Below the pieces are notes generated by a model, which was given only the letters and a program-made list of their open reading frames with translations, was not told the DNA's origin and did no database searches. From Palsa-504 sp963789225 (GTDB taxonomy: Bacteria; Actinomycetota; Actinomycetes; Streptosporangiales; Streptosporangiaceae), in contig CAWBKD010000022.1 of NCBI GenBank assembly GCA_963789225.1, positions 301,831 through 365,830 on the forward strand: a stretch of 64,000 nt of DNA. Reading direction: 5' to 3'. This document shows, piece after piece, positions 1-10,475 of the stretch. The translations under genes were made by a program, and so were the position numbers. Position 1 is the stretch's first letter, and each line of letters begins with the position of its first letter.

Positions 1-1188
1 TTCGACCAGACCAGTTTCTCCAAGTACCTGATGGTCGGCCCGGACGCCGAACAGGTCCTGCAGTGGCTGTGCACGGCCGACGTCGGCGTCCCCCCGGGCC
101 GGGTGGTCTATACCGGGATGCTCAACGCCCGCGGCACATACGAGGCCGACATCACGGTGACCAGGCTCTCGGCACACGAGTTCCTGCTGGTCAGCAGCGC
201 GGCGACGACCGAACGCGACCAGGACCACATCACCAGGCAGATTCCCGCCGACCGCCGCGCCGCGCTGGTCGACGTCACCTCGGCCTACGCCGTCTACGGC
301 GTCATGGGGCCGGCCTCGCGGGCGCTCCTGTCGCGCCTGTCCCGCGCTGATTTCGGCGACGAGGCGTTCGGTTTCGGGGCCAGCCGCGAGATCGACCTCG
401 GCTACGCCACGGTCCGCGCGACCAGGATCACCTACGTGGGCGAGCTCGGCTGGGAGCTGTACGTGCCTGCCGAGTTCGCCGTCGGGGCGTACGAGGACCT
501 GGTGGCGGCGGGGGCCGAGTTCGGCCTGGCCAACGCCGGCTACTACGCGATCGAGTCCATGCGCCTGGAGAAGGCGTACCGGGCGTTCGGCCGCGAGCTG
601 ACGCCGGACTATAACCCGGTCGAGGCCGGGCTGCTGTTCGCGTGCAAGCTGAAGAGCAGCATCCCGTTCCTCGGGCGCGAGGCCGTCGAGAAGACCCGCG
701 CCGAAGGGCCACGACGCAGGCTGGTCTCCCTGGTCCTGGACGCATCCGCAGACCCGGGCACCATGATCTGGGGCGGCGAGTCGGTGCTGCGGGACGGCGT
801 CGCCGTCGGCCAGGTGACCTCGGGCGCCTGGGGAGAGGCCCTCGGTGCCTGCGTGGGCCTGGCGTACGTCCGCCATCCCGACGGCGGCGTGCTTACCCCC
901 GACGTCGTGCGGGCGGGGGAGTACCAGGTCAACGTGGGCGGCACGCTGCATGCGGCGACGGTCGACCTGCGCCCCCCGTTCGACCCGGCCGGAGACCGGG
1001 TCAAGGGCCGCTACGAGAACACACCGGAGCCCGGGGCACGCTTACACGAACGCGCTGGTCCCGGTGATCGCGCGCCCGACGATCAGCGTGTTGATCTCCC
1101 GGGTGCCCTCGTAGGAGTAGATCGCCTCGGAGTCGGCCACGAACCGGCCCACGTTGTTCTCCAGCAGGATCCCGTTCCCGCCGAGTAG
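1..1188 (+). CDS. GcvT-domain protein (dimethylglycine/sarcosine dehydrogenase-like C-terminus), 5' partial
   Basis: The reading frame is open from base 1, so the N-terminus lies outside the window. What is visible resembles the tetrahydrofolate-binding GcvT and GcvT_C domains of aminomethyltransferase or of the C-terminal half of dimethylglycine/sarcosine dehydrogenase-type FAD oxidoreductases: 'GRVVYTGMLNARGTYEADIT' near the start and 'GELGWELYVP' about 140 residues in are family hallmarks. In this family the domain accepts the one-carbon unit onto folate. Homologous sequence appears to stop near 'RVKGRYE' (about base 1017); the last 55 or so residues run antisense through the convergent acyl-CoA dehydrogenase and look like read-through. 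Whether a flavin domain lies upstream cannot be seen. Confidence 0.8.
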   Translation, partial: FDQTSFSKYLMVGPDAEQVLQWLCTADVGVPPGRVVYTGMLNARGTYEADITVTRLSAHEFLLVSSAATTERDQDHITRQIPADRRAALVDVTSAYAVYGVMGPASRALLSRLSRADFGDEAFGFGASREIDLGYATVRATRITYVGELGWELYVPAEFAVGAYEDLVAAGAEFGLANAGYYAIESMRLEKAYRAFGRELTPDYNPVEAGLLFACKLKSSIPFLGREAVEKTRAEGPRRRLVSLVLDASADPGTMIWGGESVLRDGVAVGQVTSGAWGEALGACVGLAYVRHPDGGVLTPDVVRAGEYQVNVGGTLHAATVDLRPPFDPAGDRVKGRYENTPEPGARLHERAGPGDRAPDDQRVDLPGALVGVDRLGVGHEPAHVVLQQDPVPAE

Positions 1189-2232
1189 CTCACGCGCCCA
1201 GCCGGTCGCCTCCCGCATCCGGACCGTGCAGAACGCCTTGGCCAGCGCGGAATGGTGATCCTCGGCCAGGTCGGCCTGTTGCAGCGCCGCCAGCCGCGCG
1301 CACAGGCAGGCGGACGACGTGACGTTGGCCAGCATCCGCACCAGCAGGTCCTGCACCAGCTGGAACCCCGCGATCGGCCGGCCGAACTGCTGCCGCTGGC
1401 GGGCGTAGGCCAGCGCGTGCTCGTACGCGCCGCGGCCGCACCCGGTGGCCATCCAGGCCACCCCCGCCCTGGTCATCCGCAGTACCGCCGCGGTATCGCG
1501 GAAGGTGTTCGCGTTCTGCAGCCGGTTCTCCTCGGGAACCCGGACCCCGTCCAGCGTGATGTACGCGTTCTGGACCACCCGCAGCGCGATCTTGTCGCGC
1601 ATCTTCGACGGGGCGAAGCCTGGTGTGCCCTTCTCCACGACGAACCCCTTGACCTGCCCGTCCTCCAGCGAGCGCGCCCAGATCACCACGTAGTCGGCGA
1701 ACGTCGCGTTGCCGATCCACTTCTTCTGCCCGTCGAGTACCCATTCACCGCCGTCCCGCCGGGCCGTGGTGGTCAGCCCGCCCGCGGCCCCCGAGCCGAC
1801 CTCGGGCTCGGTCAGCCCGAACGCGCCGATCTTCTCCAGCCGTGCCATCGGTGGCAGCCAGCGTTCTTTCTGCTCCTGCGACCCGCACAGGTAGATGGAC
1901 CCCATGGCCAGGCCGCTGTGCACGCCGAAGAACGTCGCGATCGACGGGTCCACCCTGGCCAGCTCCATCGCGATCATCCCGTCCAGCAGGCAGTCGCGGC
2001 CCGGGCAGCCGAACCCCGAGTAGTTCAGGCCCGCGATGCCGAGGCGGCGCAGGCCCGACACCACGTCGAACGGGAACTCCTCCTTGGTCCAGTAGTGGTT
2101 GATGACCGGCTGGACCGACTTCTCCATGAACTCCCTGACCCGGAGCAGGAGCGCGCGGCCCTCCGGTTCGAGCATGTGCTCGATCAGGTAGAAGTCGGCG
2201 TCCGTGACGGCGGTCCGAGCGGCGCTTGTCAT
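1042..2232 (-). CDS. Acyl-CoA dehydrogenase, glutaryl-CoA dehydrogenase-like
   Basis: A 396-residue FAD-dependent acyl-CoA dehydrogenase of normal length. It has the N-terminal helical domain, the middle beta domain ('GAFGLTEPEVGSGAAG' near residue 140, 'KKWIGNATFADYVVIWAR') and the C-terminal helical domain. The C-terminal 'YEGTREINTLIVGRAITG' matches the glutaryl-CoA dehydrogenase signature, in which the Glu of YEGT is the catalytic base. It oxidises a CoA thioester at C2-C3; the true substrate is not readable. It is the last gene of a minus-strand group with fadD-like, phaC and phaZ-like genes, which suggests acyl-CoA supply to or removal from polyhydroxyalkanoate. Its ATG lies in an ATGA context at the expected end of the upstream hydrolase. 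Confidence 0.88.
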   Translation of the reverse strand: MTSAARTAVTDADFYLIEHMLEPEGRALLLRVREFMEKSVQPVINHYWTKEEFPFDVVSGLRRLGIAGLNYSGFGCPGRDCLLDGMIAMELARVDPSIATFFGVHSGLAMGSIYLCGSQEQKERWLPPMARLEKIGAFGLTEPEVGSGAAGGLTTTARRDGGEWVLDGQKKWIGNATFADYVVIWARSLEDGQVKGFVVEKGTPGFAPSKMRDKIALRVVQNAYITLDGVRVPEENRLQNANTFRDTAAVLRMTRAGVAWMATGCGRGAYEHALAYARQRQQFGRPIAGFQLVQDLLVRMLANVTSSACLCARLAALQQADLAEDHHSALAKAFCTVRMREATGWARELLGGNGILLENNVGRFVADSEAIYSYEGTREINTLIVGRAITGTSAFV

Positions 2233-3085
2233 CGGTGTTCTCCCCTTGTAACGGTGCGGCCAGGAAGCCGTCCACCACCGGCGCGAGCTGTTTCGCCTCG
2301 GTCACCAGGCCGAGGTGACCGCCGTGGTAGACGTGCAGCCGCGAGTTCGGAATGAGCCTGTTCATCAGCCGGGCGTTGGCCAGCGGGATGATCGGGTCGT
2401 CGTCTCCCGCGATGATGAGCGTCGGCTGGCGGACCAGCGGCAGGAACGGCACGCTGGTCCAGCCCGCCCCGGCGGCGAGCTGGTACAGGTAGCCGCGCGA
2501 CGGCCCCACCCGGTTGCCGTTGTTCATCGCCGCCGTGATCTGCTCCGGATTGTCCCGCGCCGATCCGCCGTACAGGTTCCCGGCCACCCGCTCGAGGTAG
2601 CCGCGGTCCAGGTAGCGCCGGGGGGTCACCAGGTTGGCGAGCACCGAGGGCCTGGCGGGCACCATCAGCGCGCCGGTGGCCGTGGCGACCAGGACCAGAC
2701 GGCGGCACCGGGACCGCTGGAACGCCGCGAAGTGCTGCGCGACGGCACCGCCCCACGAGATGCCCAGGACGTCGACCTGCCCGTAGCCGAGCTCGGTCAG
2801 CACGCTCGCGACCAGCGCGCACAGCCCGGTGAAGCGGTAGGGGCTGCCGGGCGGCGGGGAGCCGCCCACGCCGGGCGGGTCGAACCTGATCACGTCGACG
2901 GCGGGGTCGAGCTCACGGACGAACGGCTCGAGCAGCTCCAGGCTGGCGCCGATGCCGTTGATGAGCAGCAACGGGACCCGGCGCGGGGGAGCGGTCAGCT
3001 TCAGGCCGCGCCGGCCCCGCCGCACCGCCACCCGCAGTTGCCTGCCGCCGACGGCGACGCTGCGTACCTCAGCGGTCGTGAACAT
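2229..3085 (-). CDS. phaZ: Alpha/beta hydrolase, medium-chain PHA depolymerase-like
   Basis: The first 280 or so residues are an alpha/beta hydrolase resembling intracellular medium-chain-length PHA depolymerase (about 283 residues). Seen: nucleophile elbow 'GISWGGAVAQ', acid loop 'GDDDPIIP', and catalytic His in 'GGHLGLV'. It directly follows phaC, overlapping it by 17 nt, which supports a role in PHA turnover. Oddity: the frame has no stop at the expected end and runs open to base 1745, 488 nt into the acyl-CoA dehydrogenase gene. Another frame has a TGA at 2229-2231 that would form an ATGA overlap with the next start. A small 3' indel, real or a sequence error, is the simplest explanation, so the end given is inferred. 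A generic hydrolase is the alternative. Confidence 0.75.
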
Positions 3086-4784
3086 AGGTGCCAGGCGCGG
3101 CGGTCAGGACCGGGTGGGCCTTGCTGCCGAGCGTGCGCGGGCTCTTCTTCTCCCCGCCGCCCCGCTCGGCCAGCCAGGCCGAGTAATCCGGCCACCAGCT
3201 TCCCGGCACCGTCTGCGCCGCGGCGAGAAACTCGCGCGGGTCGGCCGGATTGGCGGGCGCGGTCTGGAAGGACGCCTTCTTGTTGGTCGGCGGGTTGACC
3301 ATGGCGGCGATGTGCCCGCTGGTGGACAGGACGAACTTGACCTGGCCGCCGAGCATCTGCGTGGTCCGGTAGCACGACTGCCACGGGCACAGGTGATCGG
3401 TGATCCCGGCGATCAGGTAGGCGTCCACGTCGACCTTGGACTCATCGACCGGCGAGCCGAGCATCGTCGCCTCGTCCGCCTTGGTCAGCGCGTTGGCCAG
3501 GCCCAGCTTGATGAAGTCGTGGTGCAGCCCGGCGGGCAGCCGGGTGACGTCGGCGTTCCAGTACAGGATGTCGAAGGCGGGCGGCGGCTTGCCCTGCAGG
3601 TAGTTGTTGACCCAGTAGTTCCAGATCAGGTCGTCGGGCCGCAGCCAGGCGAACACCTCGGCCAGGGCCCGCCCGTCCAGGTACCCGCGCGCGCTGGAGG
3701 TCGCCATCGCCGCGGCGGCGGTCGTCTCGTCGATCATCGCCCCGGCGGTGCCCGCCTGCGTCTGGTCGAGCACGGCCACGCCCAGGCACAGGGTGGCCAG
3801 CTGATCGAGCTGCCCGGTCACCGCCAGGTGCGCGGCCACCATGGACGTCATGATCCCGCCCGAGCACAGCGCGCAGACGTTCACCTTGGCCGACCGGGTG
3901 ATCTCCCGCACCGCCGCCATCGCCTGCACCAGCGCGCCGCCGTAGGTGTCCAGGTTCCAGTCCCGGTGCCGGGCGTCGGGGTTGCGCCACGACATGACGA
4001 ACACCTGGTGGCCCTGTGCGGTCAGGTACTCGACCATGCTCCGCCCGGGGGCCAGGTCGACGATGTAATACTTGTTGATCATCGGCGGCACGATCAGCAG
4101 CGGGTGGCGGTGGACCATCTCGGTAGTCGGCGTGTACTGGATGAGCTCGAACTGCTCGGCCGCGTGGACGACGGCGCCTGGTGTGACGGCCAGGTCCTTG
4201 CCCACCTCGAACGCGTCGGGGGGCACCATCGACGGCACGCGCGGCGAGATGGCCAGGTCGGAGGCGAGGGCGCGTAGGCCGCGGACCACGTTGACGCCAC
4301 CGGTGTCGATGAACGCCTTCCAGCCGGCGGGGCTGAGCAGGGGATTGTTGCTCGGCGCGGCGGCGGCGATCAGGTTGGTGAGCAGGAACCTCATCCGCGT
4401 GTCGTCGCGCCAGCCGAGCCCGGCGCCGGCCACCAGGTCCTCGGCGGACTTGCCCGCGGCCAGGTAAGCCTGGACGGTGCGGCGCAGGAAGGGGTTGTCC
4501 TTCCAGGCCGCGTCGGAGAAGCGGCGATCGCGCGGGTCGGCCTCGACCTCGGACCGCCCGGCCGCGATCCGGCCGAGTTCGGTGCCCAGCTGCACCGCCT
4601 GCCCGGCGACCAGTTCGGGGTGGCGGACGAGCTCCGCGGCCAGCCGCAGCATCGAGCTGTCCGGCCGGAACCGGCGCAGCACGCCGAGCGCGGCGTCGGA
4701 CAGCAGCAGGTCGAGCCCGCCCGCGGCCTCGACCGCCTCCTCCGCCCAGGCCTGTTCCGCGCCGGGCTCCGAACCGGCGGTCAC
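3069..4784 (-). CDS. phaC: Poly(3-hydroxyalkanoate) polymerase
   Basis: A 571-residue PHA synthase, which polymerises 3-hydroxyacyl-CoA on the granule surface. The PhaC N-terminal domain ('WKDNPFLRRTVQAYL') is followed by the alpha/beta-hydrolase core. The lipase-like box is 'ALCSGG' with catalytic Cys near residue 307, the Asp is in 'AGITDHLCPW' and the His in 'STSGHIAAMVNPP', so the Cys-Asp-His triad is complete. The Ser after the Cys (CSGG) resembles class II (medium-chain) enzymes, which agrees with the adjacent fadD- and phaZ-like genes. The start overlaps the upstream ligase stop by 4 nt (ATGA), implying translational coupling. Confidence 0.93.
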   Translation of the reverse strand: MTAGSEPGAEQAWAEEAVEAAGGLDLLLSDAALGVLRRFRPDSSMLRLAAELVRHPELVAGQAVQLGTELGRIAAGRSEVEADPRDRRFSDAAWKDNPFLRRTVQAYLAAGKSAEDLVAGAGLGWRDDTRMRFLLTNLIAAAAPSNNPLLSPAGWKAFIDTGGVNVVRGLRALASDLAISPRVPSMVPPDAFEVGKDLAVTPGAVVHAAEQFELIQYTPTTEMVHRHPLLIVPPMINKYYIVDLAPGRSMVEYLTAQGHQVFVMSWRNPDARHRDWNLDTYGGALVQAMAAVREITRSAKVNVCALCSGGIMTSMVAAHLAVTGQLDQLATLCLGVAVLDQTQAGTAGAMIDETTAAAAMATSSARGYLDGRALAEVFAWLRPDDLIWNYWVNNYLQGKPPPAFDILYWNADVTRLPAGLHHDFIKLGLANALTKADEATMLGSPVDESKVDVDAYLIAGITDHLCPWQSCYRTTQMLGGQVKFVLSTSGHIAAMVNPPTNKKASFQTAPANPADPREFLAAAQTVPGSWWPDYSAWLAERGGGEKKSPRTLGSKAHPVLTAAPGTYVHDR

Positions 4785-6280
4785 CCGGCCTCCTCGGGCG
4801 GCTGCACCTCGCGGCGCAGGATCTTCCCGGTCGGGCCCTTGGGCAGGGCGTCCACCAGCCAGACGTGCCGCGGGTACTTGTACGCGGCCACCCGGTCCTT
4901 GGCGAACGCCCGCAGCTCCTCCGGTGTCGCGCTGGCCCCCGGCTTGAGCGCCACGGCGGCGCCGACCTCCTCGCCCAGCTCCGGGTGCGGGATCCCGATC
5001 ACGGCCACCTCGGCGACCGCCGGGTGCTCGTGCAGGACCTCCTCGATCTCCCGCGGGTACACGTTGTAGCCGCCCCGGATGATCAGGTCCTTCTTGCGGT
5101 CGACGATGTAGTAGTAGCCGTCGGAGTCGGTCCTGGCCATATCACCGGTGCGGAACCAGCCGTCCCTGATCGCCTCCGCCGTGGCCTCGGGCTTGTTCCA
5201 GTAGCCCTTCATCACGTTGTGACCGCGGATGGCGATCTCGCCGATCTCGCCGTCCGGCACGGTCCGGAAGTCGTCGTCGATGAGCCGCATCTCGACGCCC
5301 TCGACCGGGGTGCCGATCGAGCCGGGCTTGCGCTCCCTGTCCGGGTGGTTGAATGAAGCGACCGGCGAGGTCTCCGACAGCCCGTAGCCCTCCAGGATGA
5401 TGCAGCCGAACATCTCCTCGAAGCCGCGCAGGATCTCCACCGGCAGCGCGGCCCCGCCAGAGACGCAGACGCGCAGCGTCGCGGCCTTCGCCGGGTCCGC
5501 CTCCGGGTGGTGCAGGATGGCGGCGTACATGGTCGGCACGCCCTCGAAGATCGTCACCCTGTCCCGCTGCATGATGTCCAGCGCCTTGGCCGGGTCGAAC
5601 CTGGGCAGCAGCGTCAGCGTGCCCGCCGCCGCCACCGTGCCGTTCAGCCCGCAGGTCAGGCCGAACACGTGGAACAGCGGCAGGCACCCCATCATCACGT
5701 CGTCGGGATGGTTCTTGATCAGGGTCCGCGAGGTGAGGGTGGCGTTGCGGACCAGCCCGTCGTGGGTGAGCTCGGCGCCCTTGGGCCGGCCCGTGGTCCC
5801 CGAGGTGTACAGGATGACCGCGTCGTCATCGCCGCCCCGGCCAGACGCCCCGTCCGCGGCGGTCACGCCGTCGAGCAGGCCGGCCAGGTCGGGGGTTTCC
5901 GCGGCGATCATCTGCGCCCCGGCGTCGGCGGCGCCCTTGGCGGCCTCCCCGGCCGCCGGGTGCCACGCGATCACCGCCTTGGCGCCGGAGTCACCGAGGT
6001 AGTACGCGACCTCGCGCTCCTTGAGCAGCGGGTTCATCGGCACCACGATGGCGCCGGCGGCCAGCGCGCCGTAGAAGGCGATCGGGAACGCCGGGACGTT
6101 CGGCAGCATGAGCCCGACCCGGTCCCCCGGCTCGACGCCGAACGAGGCGAGCAGCGCGCTCATCCGCCCCGCGGCCTCGTGCAGCTCGGCGTAGGTCAGC
6201 GTCAGGTCGTCCAGCCGCAGCGCGGTGCGGTCGGGGTGATCGGCGGCGGCCTGCTCGAGCAGGGAACTGAGATTCGTCAT
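4781..6280 (-). CDS. fadD: Long-chain fatty acid-CoA ligase (AMP-forming)
   Basis: A 499-residue adenylate-forming enzyme that activates a carboxylic acid to its acyl-CoA through an acyl-AMP. The P-loop 'ILYTSGTTGRPKGAEL' is near residue 157, 'EGYGLSETSP' is the A5 motif, 'GWFRTGDMARTDSDGYYY' the A7 region and 'GPTGKILRREV' contains the C-terminal catalytic Lys. It is the first gene of the minus-strand group ending in the acyl-CoA dehydrogenase and overlaps phaC by 4 nt, so it probably feeds acyl-CoA into PHA metabolism. The exact chain-length preference is inference. Confidence 0.9.
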   Translation of the reverse strand: MTNLSSLLEQAAADHPDRTALRLDDLTLTYAELHEAAGRMSALLASFGVEPGDRVGLMLPNVPAFPIAFYGALAAGAIVVPMNPLLKEREVAYYLGDSGAKAVIAWHPAAGEAAKGAADAGAQMIAAETPDLAGLLDGVTAADGASGRGGDDDAVILYTSGTTGRPKGAELTHDGLVRNATLTSRTLIKNHPDDVMMGCLPLFHVFGLTCGLNGTVAAAGTLTLLPRFDPAKALDIMQRDRVTIFEGVPTMYAAILHHPEADPAKAATLRVCVSGGAALPVEILRGFEEMFGCIILEGYGLSETSPVASFNHPDRERKPGSIGTPVEGVEMRLIDDDFRTVPDGEIGEIAIRGHNVMKGYWNKPEATAEAIRDGWFRTGDMARTDSDGYYYIVDRKKDLIIRGGYNVYPREIEEVLHEHPAVAEVAVIGIPHPELGEEVGAAVALKPGASATPEELRAFAKDRVAAYKYPRHVWLVDALPKGPTGKILRREVQPPEEAG

Positions 6281-6369
6281 GGCACCCTTCCAGTCGCGTC
6301 GGGCGGGCAGATCCGAGCCGGGACGGCCTCATCCGCAAGCATGCTCCGGCCCGCACGCCGGTGCCAAGG

Positions 6370-7944
<1,575 letters not shown>

Positions 7945-8038
7945 GCCAGCGCCTCCAACGCGCTCCGTAACGCTAATCCCGGGACAGCATTACTGCCCGC
8001 AATCGGCGCTGGTCAACCCCCCAGCCGGCCGGACAGGC

Positions 8039-8785
8039 TCAGCCCCGGCCGATGAACGGCATCGTGGTGGCGGTAATCGTGAGGAACTGGACGTTCGCGT
8101 CGAGCGGCAGGGACGCCATGTACAGCACCGCCTCGGCCACGTACCGCGCGTCGAAGACGGGCTCGGCGGCGATGGTCCCGTTGGCCTGCGGGACCCCCCG
8201 GCTGAAGCGCTCGGTCAGTTCGGTCGCGGCGTTGCCGATGTCGATCTGCCCGCACGCGATGCCGAACGCCCGCCCGTCCAGCGAGATGGACTTGGTCAGC
8301 CCGGTCATCGCGTGCTTGGTCGCGGTGTAGGCCACGCTGGCCGGCCGCGGCGAGTGCGCCGAGATGGAGCCGTTGTTGATGATCCGCCCCCCGCGCGGGG
8401 TCTGCGCCTTCATCAGGCGCACCGCGTGCGCCGCGCACAGGAACGCGCCGGTCAGGTTGGTGTCGAGCACGCGCTGCCAGTCGGCTGGGTCGATCTCGTC
8501 GACCGCGCCGCCTGGACCGAACACCCCGGCGTTGTTGACCAGCAGGTCCAGGCGCCCCCAGCGATCACGCACGGCCCCGAACAGCGCCTCCACCGACACC
8601 GCCGAGGTCACGTCGGCCGGGACGACCAGCGCCTGCTCCGGCGGCCCGCCCGAGGAAAGCGCGGTCTCGCGGAGCGCGTCGGCCCGCCGCCCGGCCAGGG
8701 CGACCTGCCAGCCCGCGCCGAGCAGCGCCCCGGCGATGCCCCGGCCCAGCCCGGATCCGGCTCCGGTGACCACCGCCACGCCCAT
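8039..8785 (-). CDS. Short-chain dehydrogenase/reductase (SDR)
   Basis: A 248-residue classical SDR, an NAD(P)-dependent oxidoreductase of unknown substrate. The dinucleotide motif 'TGAGSGLG' is at the N-terminus, 'NNAG' near residue 87, the catalytic Ser in 'INNGSISAHSPR' and the YxxxK pair in 'YTATK'. 'ADVTS' before the NNAG binds the adenine. Length and motif order are normal. The next gene upstream on the same strand is a universal stress protein 25 bp away, so the two may be cotranscribed. Nothing in the context fixes the reaction. Confidence 0.88.
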   Translation of the reverse strand: MGVAVVTGAGSGLGRGIAGALLGAGWQVALAGRRADALRETALSSGGPPEQALVVPADVTSAVSVEALFGAVRDRWGRLDLLVNNAGVFGPGGAVDEIDPADWQRVLDTNLTGAFLCAAHAVRLMKAQTPRGGRIINNGSISAHSPRPASVAYTATKHAMTGLTKSISLDGRAFGIACGQIDIGNAATELTERFSRGVPQANGTIAAEPVFDARYVAEAVLYMASLPLDANVQFLTITATTMPFIGRG

Positions 8786-8810
8786 GCTTTGCCCCTCCTG
8801 CTCGCGGACC

Positions 8811-9296
8811 TCAGGGAACGACGGTAACCGGCCACCGCCCGGCCTTGACCAGCCGGACCGCGAGCGACCCGATCCACCGGTGCCCGGCCTTGGCGGACGC
8901 GCCGACGATCACGGCTTCTGCGCGGACCTGGTCGGCGACCCGCCGCAGCTCGTGGTACGGGTCGCCGTGCGCGATGATGAACTCCAGGGGCACGCCCAGC
9001 CGTTCGGTCTCCTCCTCGGCCCGGCGCCGCAGATCCTCCCCGAGCTCCCGCAGCGCCTGGCCCTGCGCCGCGACCGCGCCCGCCCCGGCGGCGCCGGTGG
9101 CGGCGTACAGCGAGGAGCGCTGCTCCACGTACACGCAGACCAGGCGGGCGCCCTGCCGCCGCGCGAGCCCGGCCGCGTACGCGCCGGCCCGCAGGGACGT
9201 AACGGAATCGTCGACCCCGACCAGGATGACCCGGGGCCCGTCGGTACCGAGTTCGAAGGCCCCGTGGTCGAAGCCTCCGACTTCGTCGTCCGCCAC
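8811..9296 (-). CDS. Universal stress protein (UspA family)
   Basis: A 161-residue single-domain Usp. It starts the fold with 'RVILVGVDDSVTSLRAGAYA' (Asp after beta-1) and ends with the ATP-binding signature G-2X-G-9X-G-S in 'GASAKAGHRWIGS'. These residues are typical of ATP-binding Usp proteins, which modulate survival under energy or oxygen stress. It lies upstream of the SDR gene on the same strand. A strong hairpin just upstream (9380-9411) separates it from the preceding gene, so it probably has its own promoter between 9297 and 9379, although I cannot assign the boxes. Confidence 0.88.
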   Translation of the reverse strand: MADDEVGGFDHGAFELGTDGPRVILVGVDDSVTSLRAGAYAAGLARRQGARLVCVYVEQRSSLYAATGAAGAGAVAAQGQALRELGEDLRRRAEEETERLGVPLEFIIAHGDPYHELRRVADQVRAEAVIVGASAKAGHRWIGSLAVRLVKAGRWPVTVVP

Positions 9297-9379
9297 AGCC
9301 GGATTATAGAGAAAACCCGGTCATCCCGAACGGGCGGTGGTGCCCGCCCCGGTCCGTGGCAGGTCCAGCAGAACGGCGC

Positions 9380-9411
9380 AGAGCCGGGGGCCCGGTCGGG
9401 CCCCCGGCTCT
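9380..9411 (-). terminator. Strong hairpin terminator after the secreted repeat protein gene
   Basis: A perfect inverted repeat: 14-nt arms (AGAGCCGGGGGCCC and its complement) around a GGTC loop. It starts about 15 bp beyond the stop codon of the minus-strand gene at 9426. No clear U-tract follows, as is common in high-GC actinomycetes. The position and perfect stem make a terminator the best reading. Confidence 0.8.
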
Positions 9412-9425
9412 GGGATGGGGTTAGG

Positions 9426-10442
9426 TCAGCCGCGAGGCGTGGCGAGGAAACCGTCGGTGTTGCCGGCCGAGTCGGTGTAGAACCCGACCAGGTCGCCCGC
9501 GTTGTTCACGCCGTTGATGGTGGTGGCGCCCATGCCGTGCGGGTCGTCCACGGTGGTGAAGCCGTGGCCGGGCCGCCAGGTAAAGCCGTGCGTAACGGCG
9601 CTGCTGCCGGAGCCGATGGTGTAGGCGCCGACAACCTCGTCGTGGTCGTTGATGCCGAACGCCTGGGTCATCGTGGCGCCGGGCACGGCCAGCGTGATGA
9701 ACTTGCCGTTGCTCTCCAGGATGAAGGCGTCGGTCAGCGAGGAGGTCTTGGCGTAGAAGCCGGCCACGTTGCCGTTGTCGTTGATCGCGGCGGCGGTCAG
9801 GCTCGGGCCGGCCTTGCCGGACGGGGCGCCGGGGACCAGCACCCGGGTGAAGGTGTGGGTGTTGATGTTGTACGTGTAGCCGCGGTTGTTGCCCTGGGCG
9901 TTCGCGTAGAACCCGACCGCGACGTTGTGGTCGTTCACGCCGAGCAGCTGGTCGACCTGCGGGTTGGCGTTGTTGGTGGTCGGGAAGTTGACGGTGTAGA
10001 ACCGGCCGCCGACCTGGTAGAACCCGAAGTTGTCGTTGACCATGCTGGACTTGTTCTGGTTCGACCAGAACCCGACGGTGACGCCGTTGTCGTTCAGCCC
10101 GGTGACCTGGGTCTGCTTGGAGCCGGGGAAGTTCTCGCTCTGGTAATTGCCCTGGCCGTACGGCGCGAACAGCTGGTAGCCCTGGTTCGGGTGGCCCTTG
10201 GCCCCCGACCCGAGGTAGCCGGCGATCACGCCCTCGTTGTTAATCCCGAGCAGCTGGTTGAACGTCACGTCACCGTGGTTGTCATGGGTGCTGAACTGGT
10301 AACCGTCCGCCGTGTTGGCGCTGGCGCTCGCGGTGTGCGCCACGGCCAGCGCGGCCGTCAGCGCGAGCGCCCCCGTCGCGGCGGCCGCAATGATCACGCG
10401 GCCGGACGTGATCCTCGGGGAGAAGCGGCTGGCAGTCTTCAT
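9426..10442 (-). CDS. Secreted protein with tandem HAF-like 'IND-G-VVG-Y' repeats
   Basis: A 338-residue predicted exported protein. The N-terminus has Lys/Arg, a hydrophobic core (about residues 17-34) and an Ala-rich cleavage region ('AHTASASA'). The mature part is built from repeats of about 45 residues carrying 'GINxxGxxxGxY/F' (for example 'GINNEGVIAGYLG', 'GLNDNGVTVGFW', 'GVNDHNVAVGFY', 'AINDNGNVAGFY', 'GINDHDEVVGAY', 'GVNNAGDLVGFY'). This pattern resembles extracellular HAF repeat proteins and suggests a propeller-like fold. No catalytic residues can be recognised. It lies 33 bp downstream of an NTF2-like gene, probably in one operon ending at the hairpin at 9380-9411. Confidence 0.75.
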   Translation of the reverse strand: MKTASRFSPRITSGRVIIAAAATGALALTAALAVAHTASASANTADGYQFSTHDNHGDVTFNQLLGINNEGVIAGYLGSGAKGHPNQGYQLFAPYGQGNYQSENFPGSKQTQVTGLNDNGVTVGFWSNQNKSSMVNDNFGFYQVGGRFYTVNFPTTNNANPQVDQLLGVNDHNVAVGFYANAQGNNRGYTYNINTHTFTRVLVPGAPSGKAGPSLTAAAINDNGNVAGFYAKTSSLTDAFILESNGKFITLAVPGATMTQAFGINDHDEVVGAYTIGSGSSAVTHGFTWRPGHGFTTVDDPHGMGATTINGVNNAGDLVGFYTDSAGNTDGFLATPRG

Positions 10443-10475
10443 GATGGTGTCCCGTTTCCGGCAGACATGGGAGCT

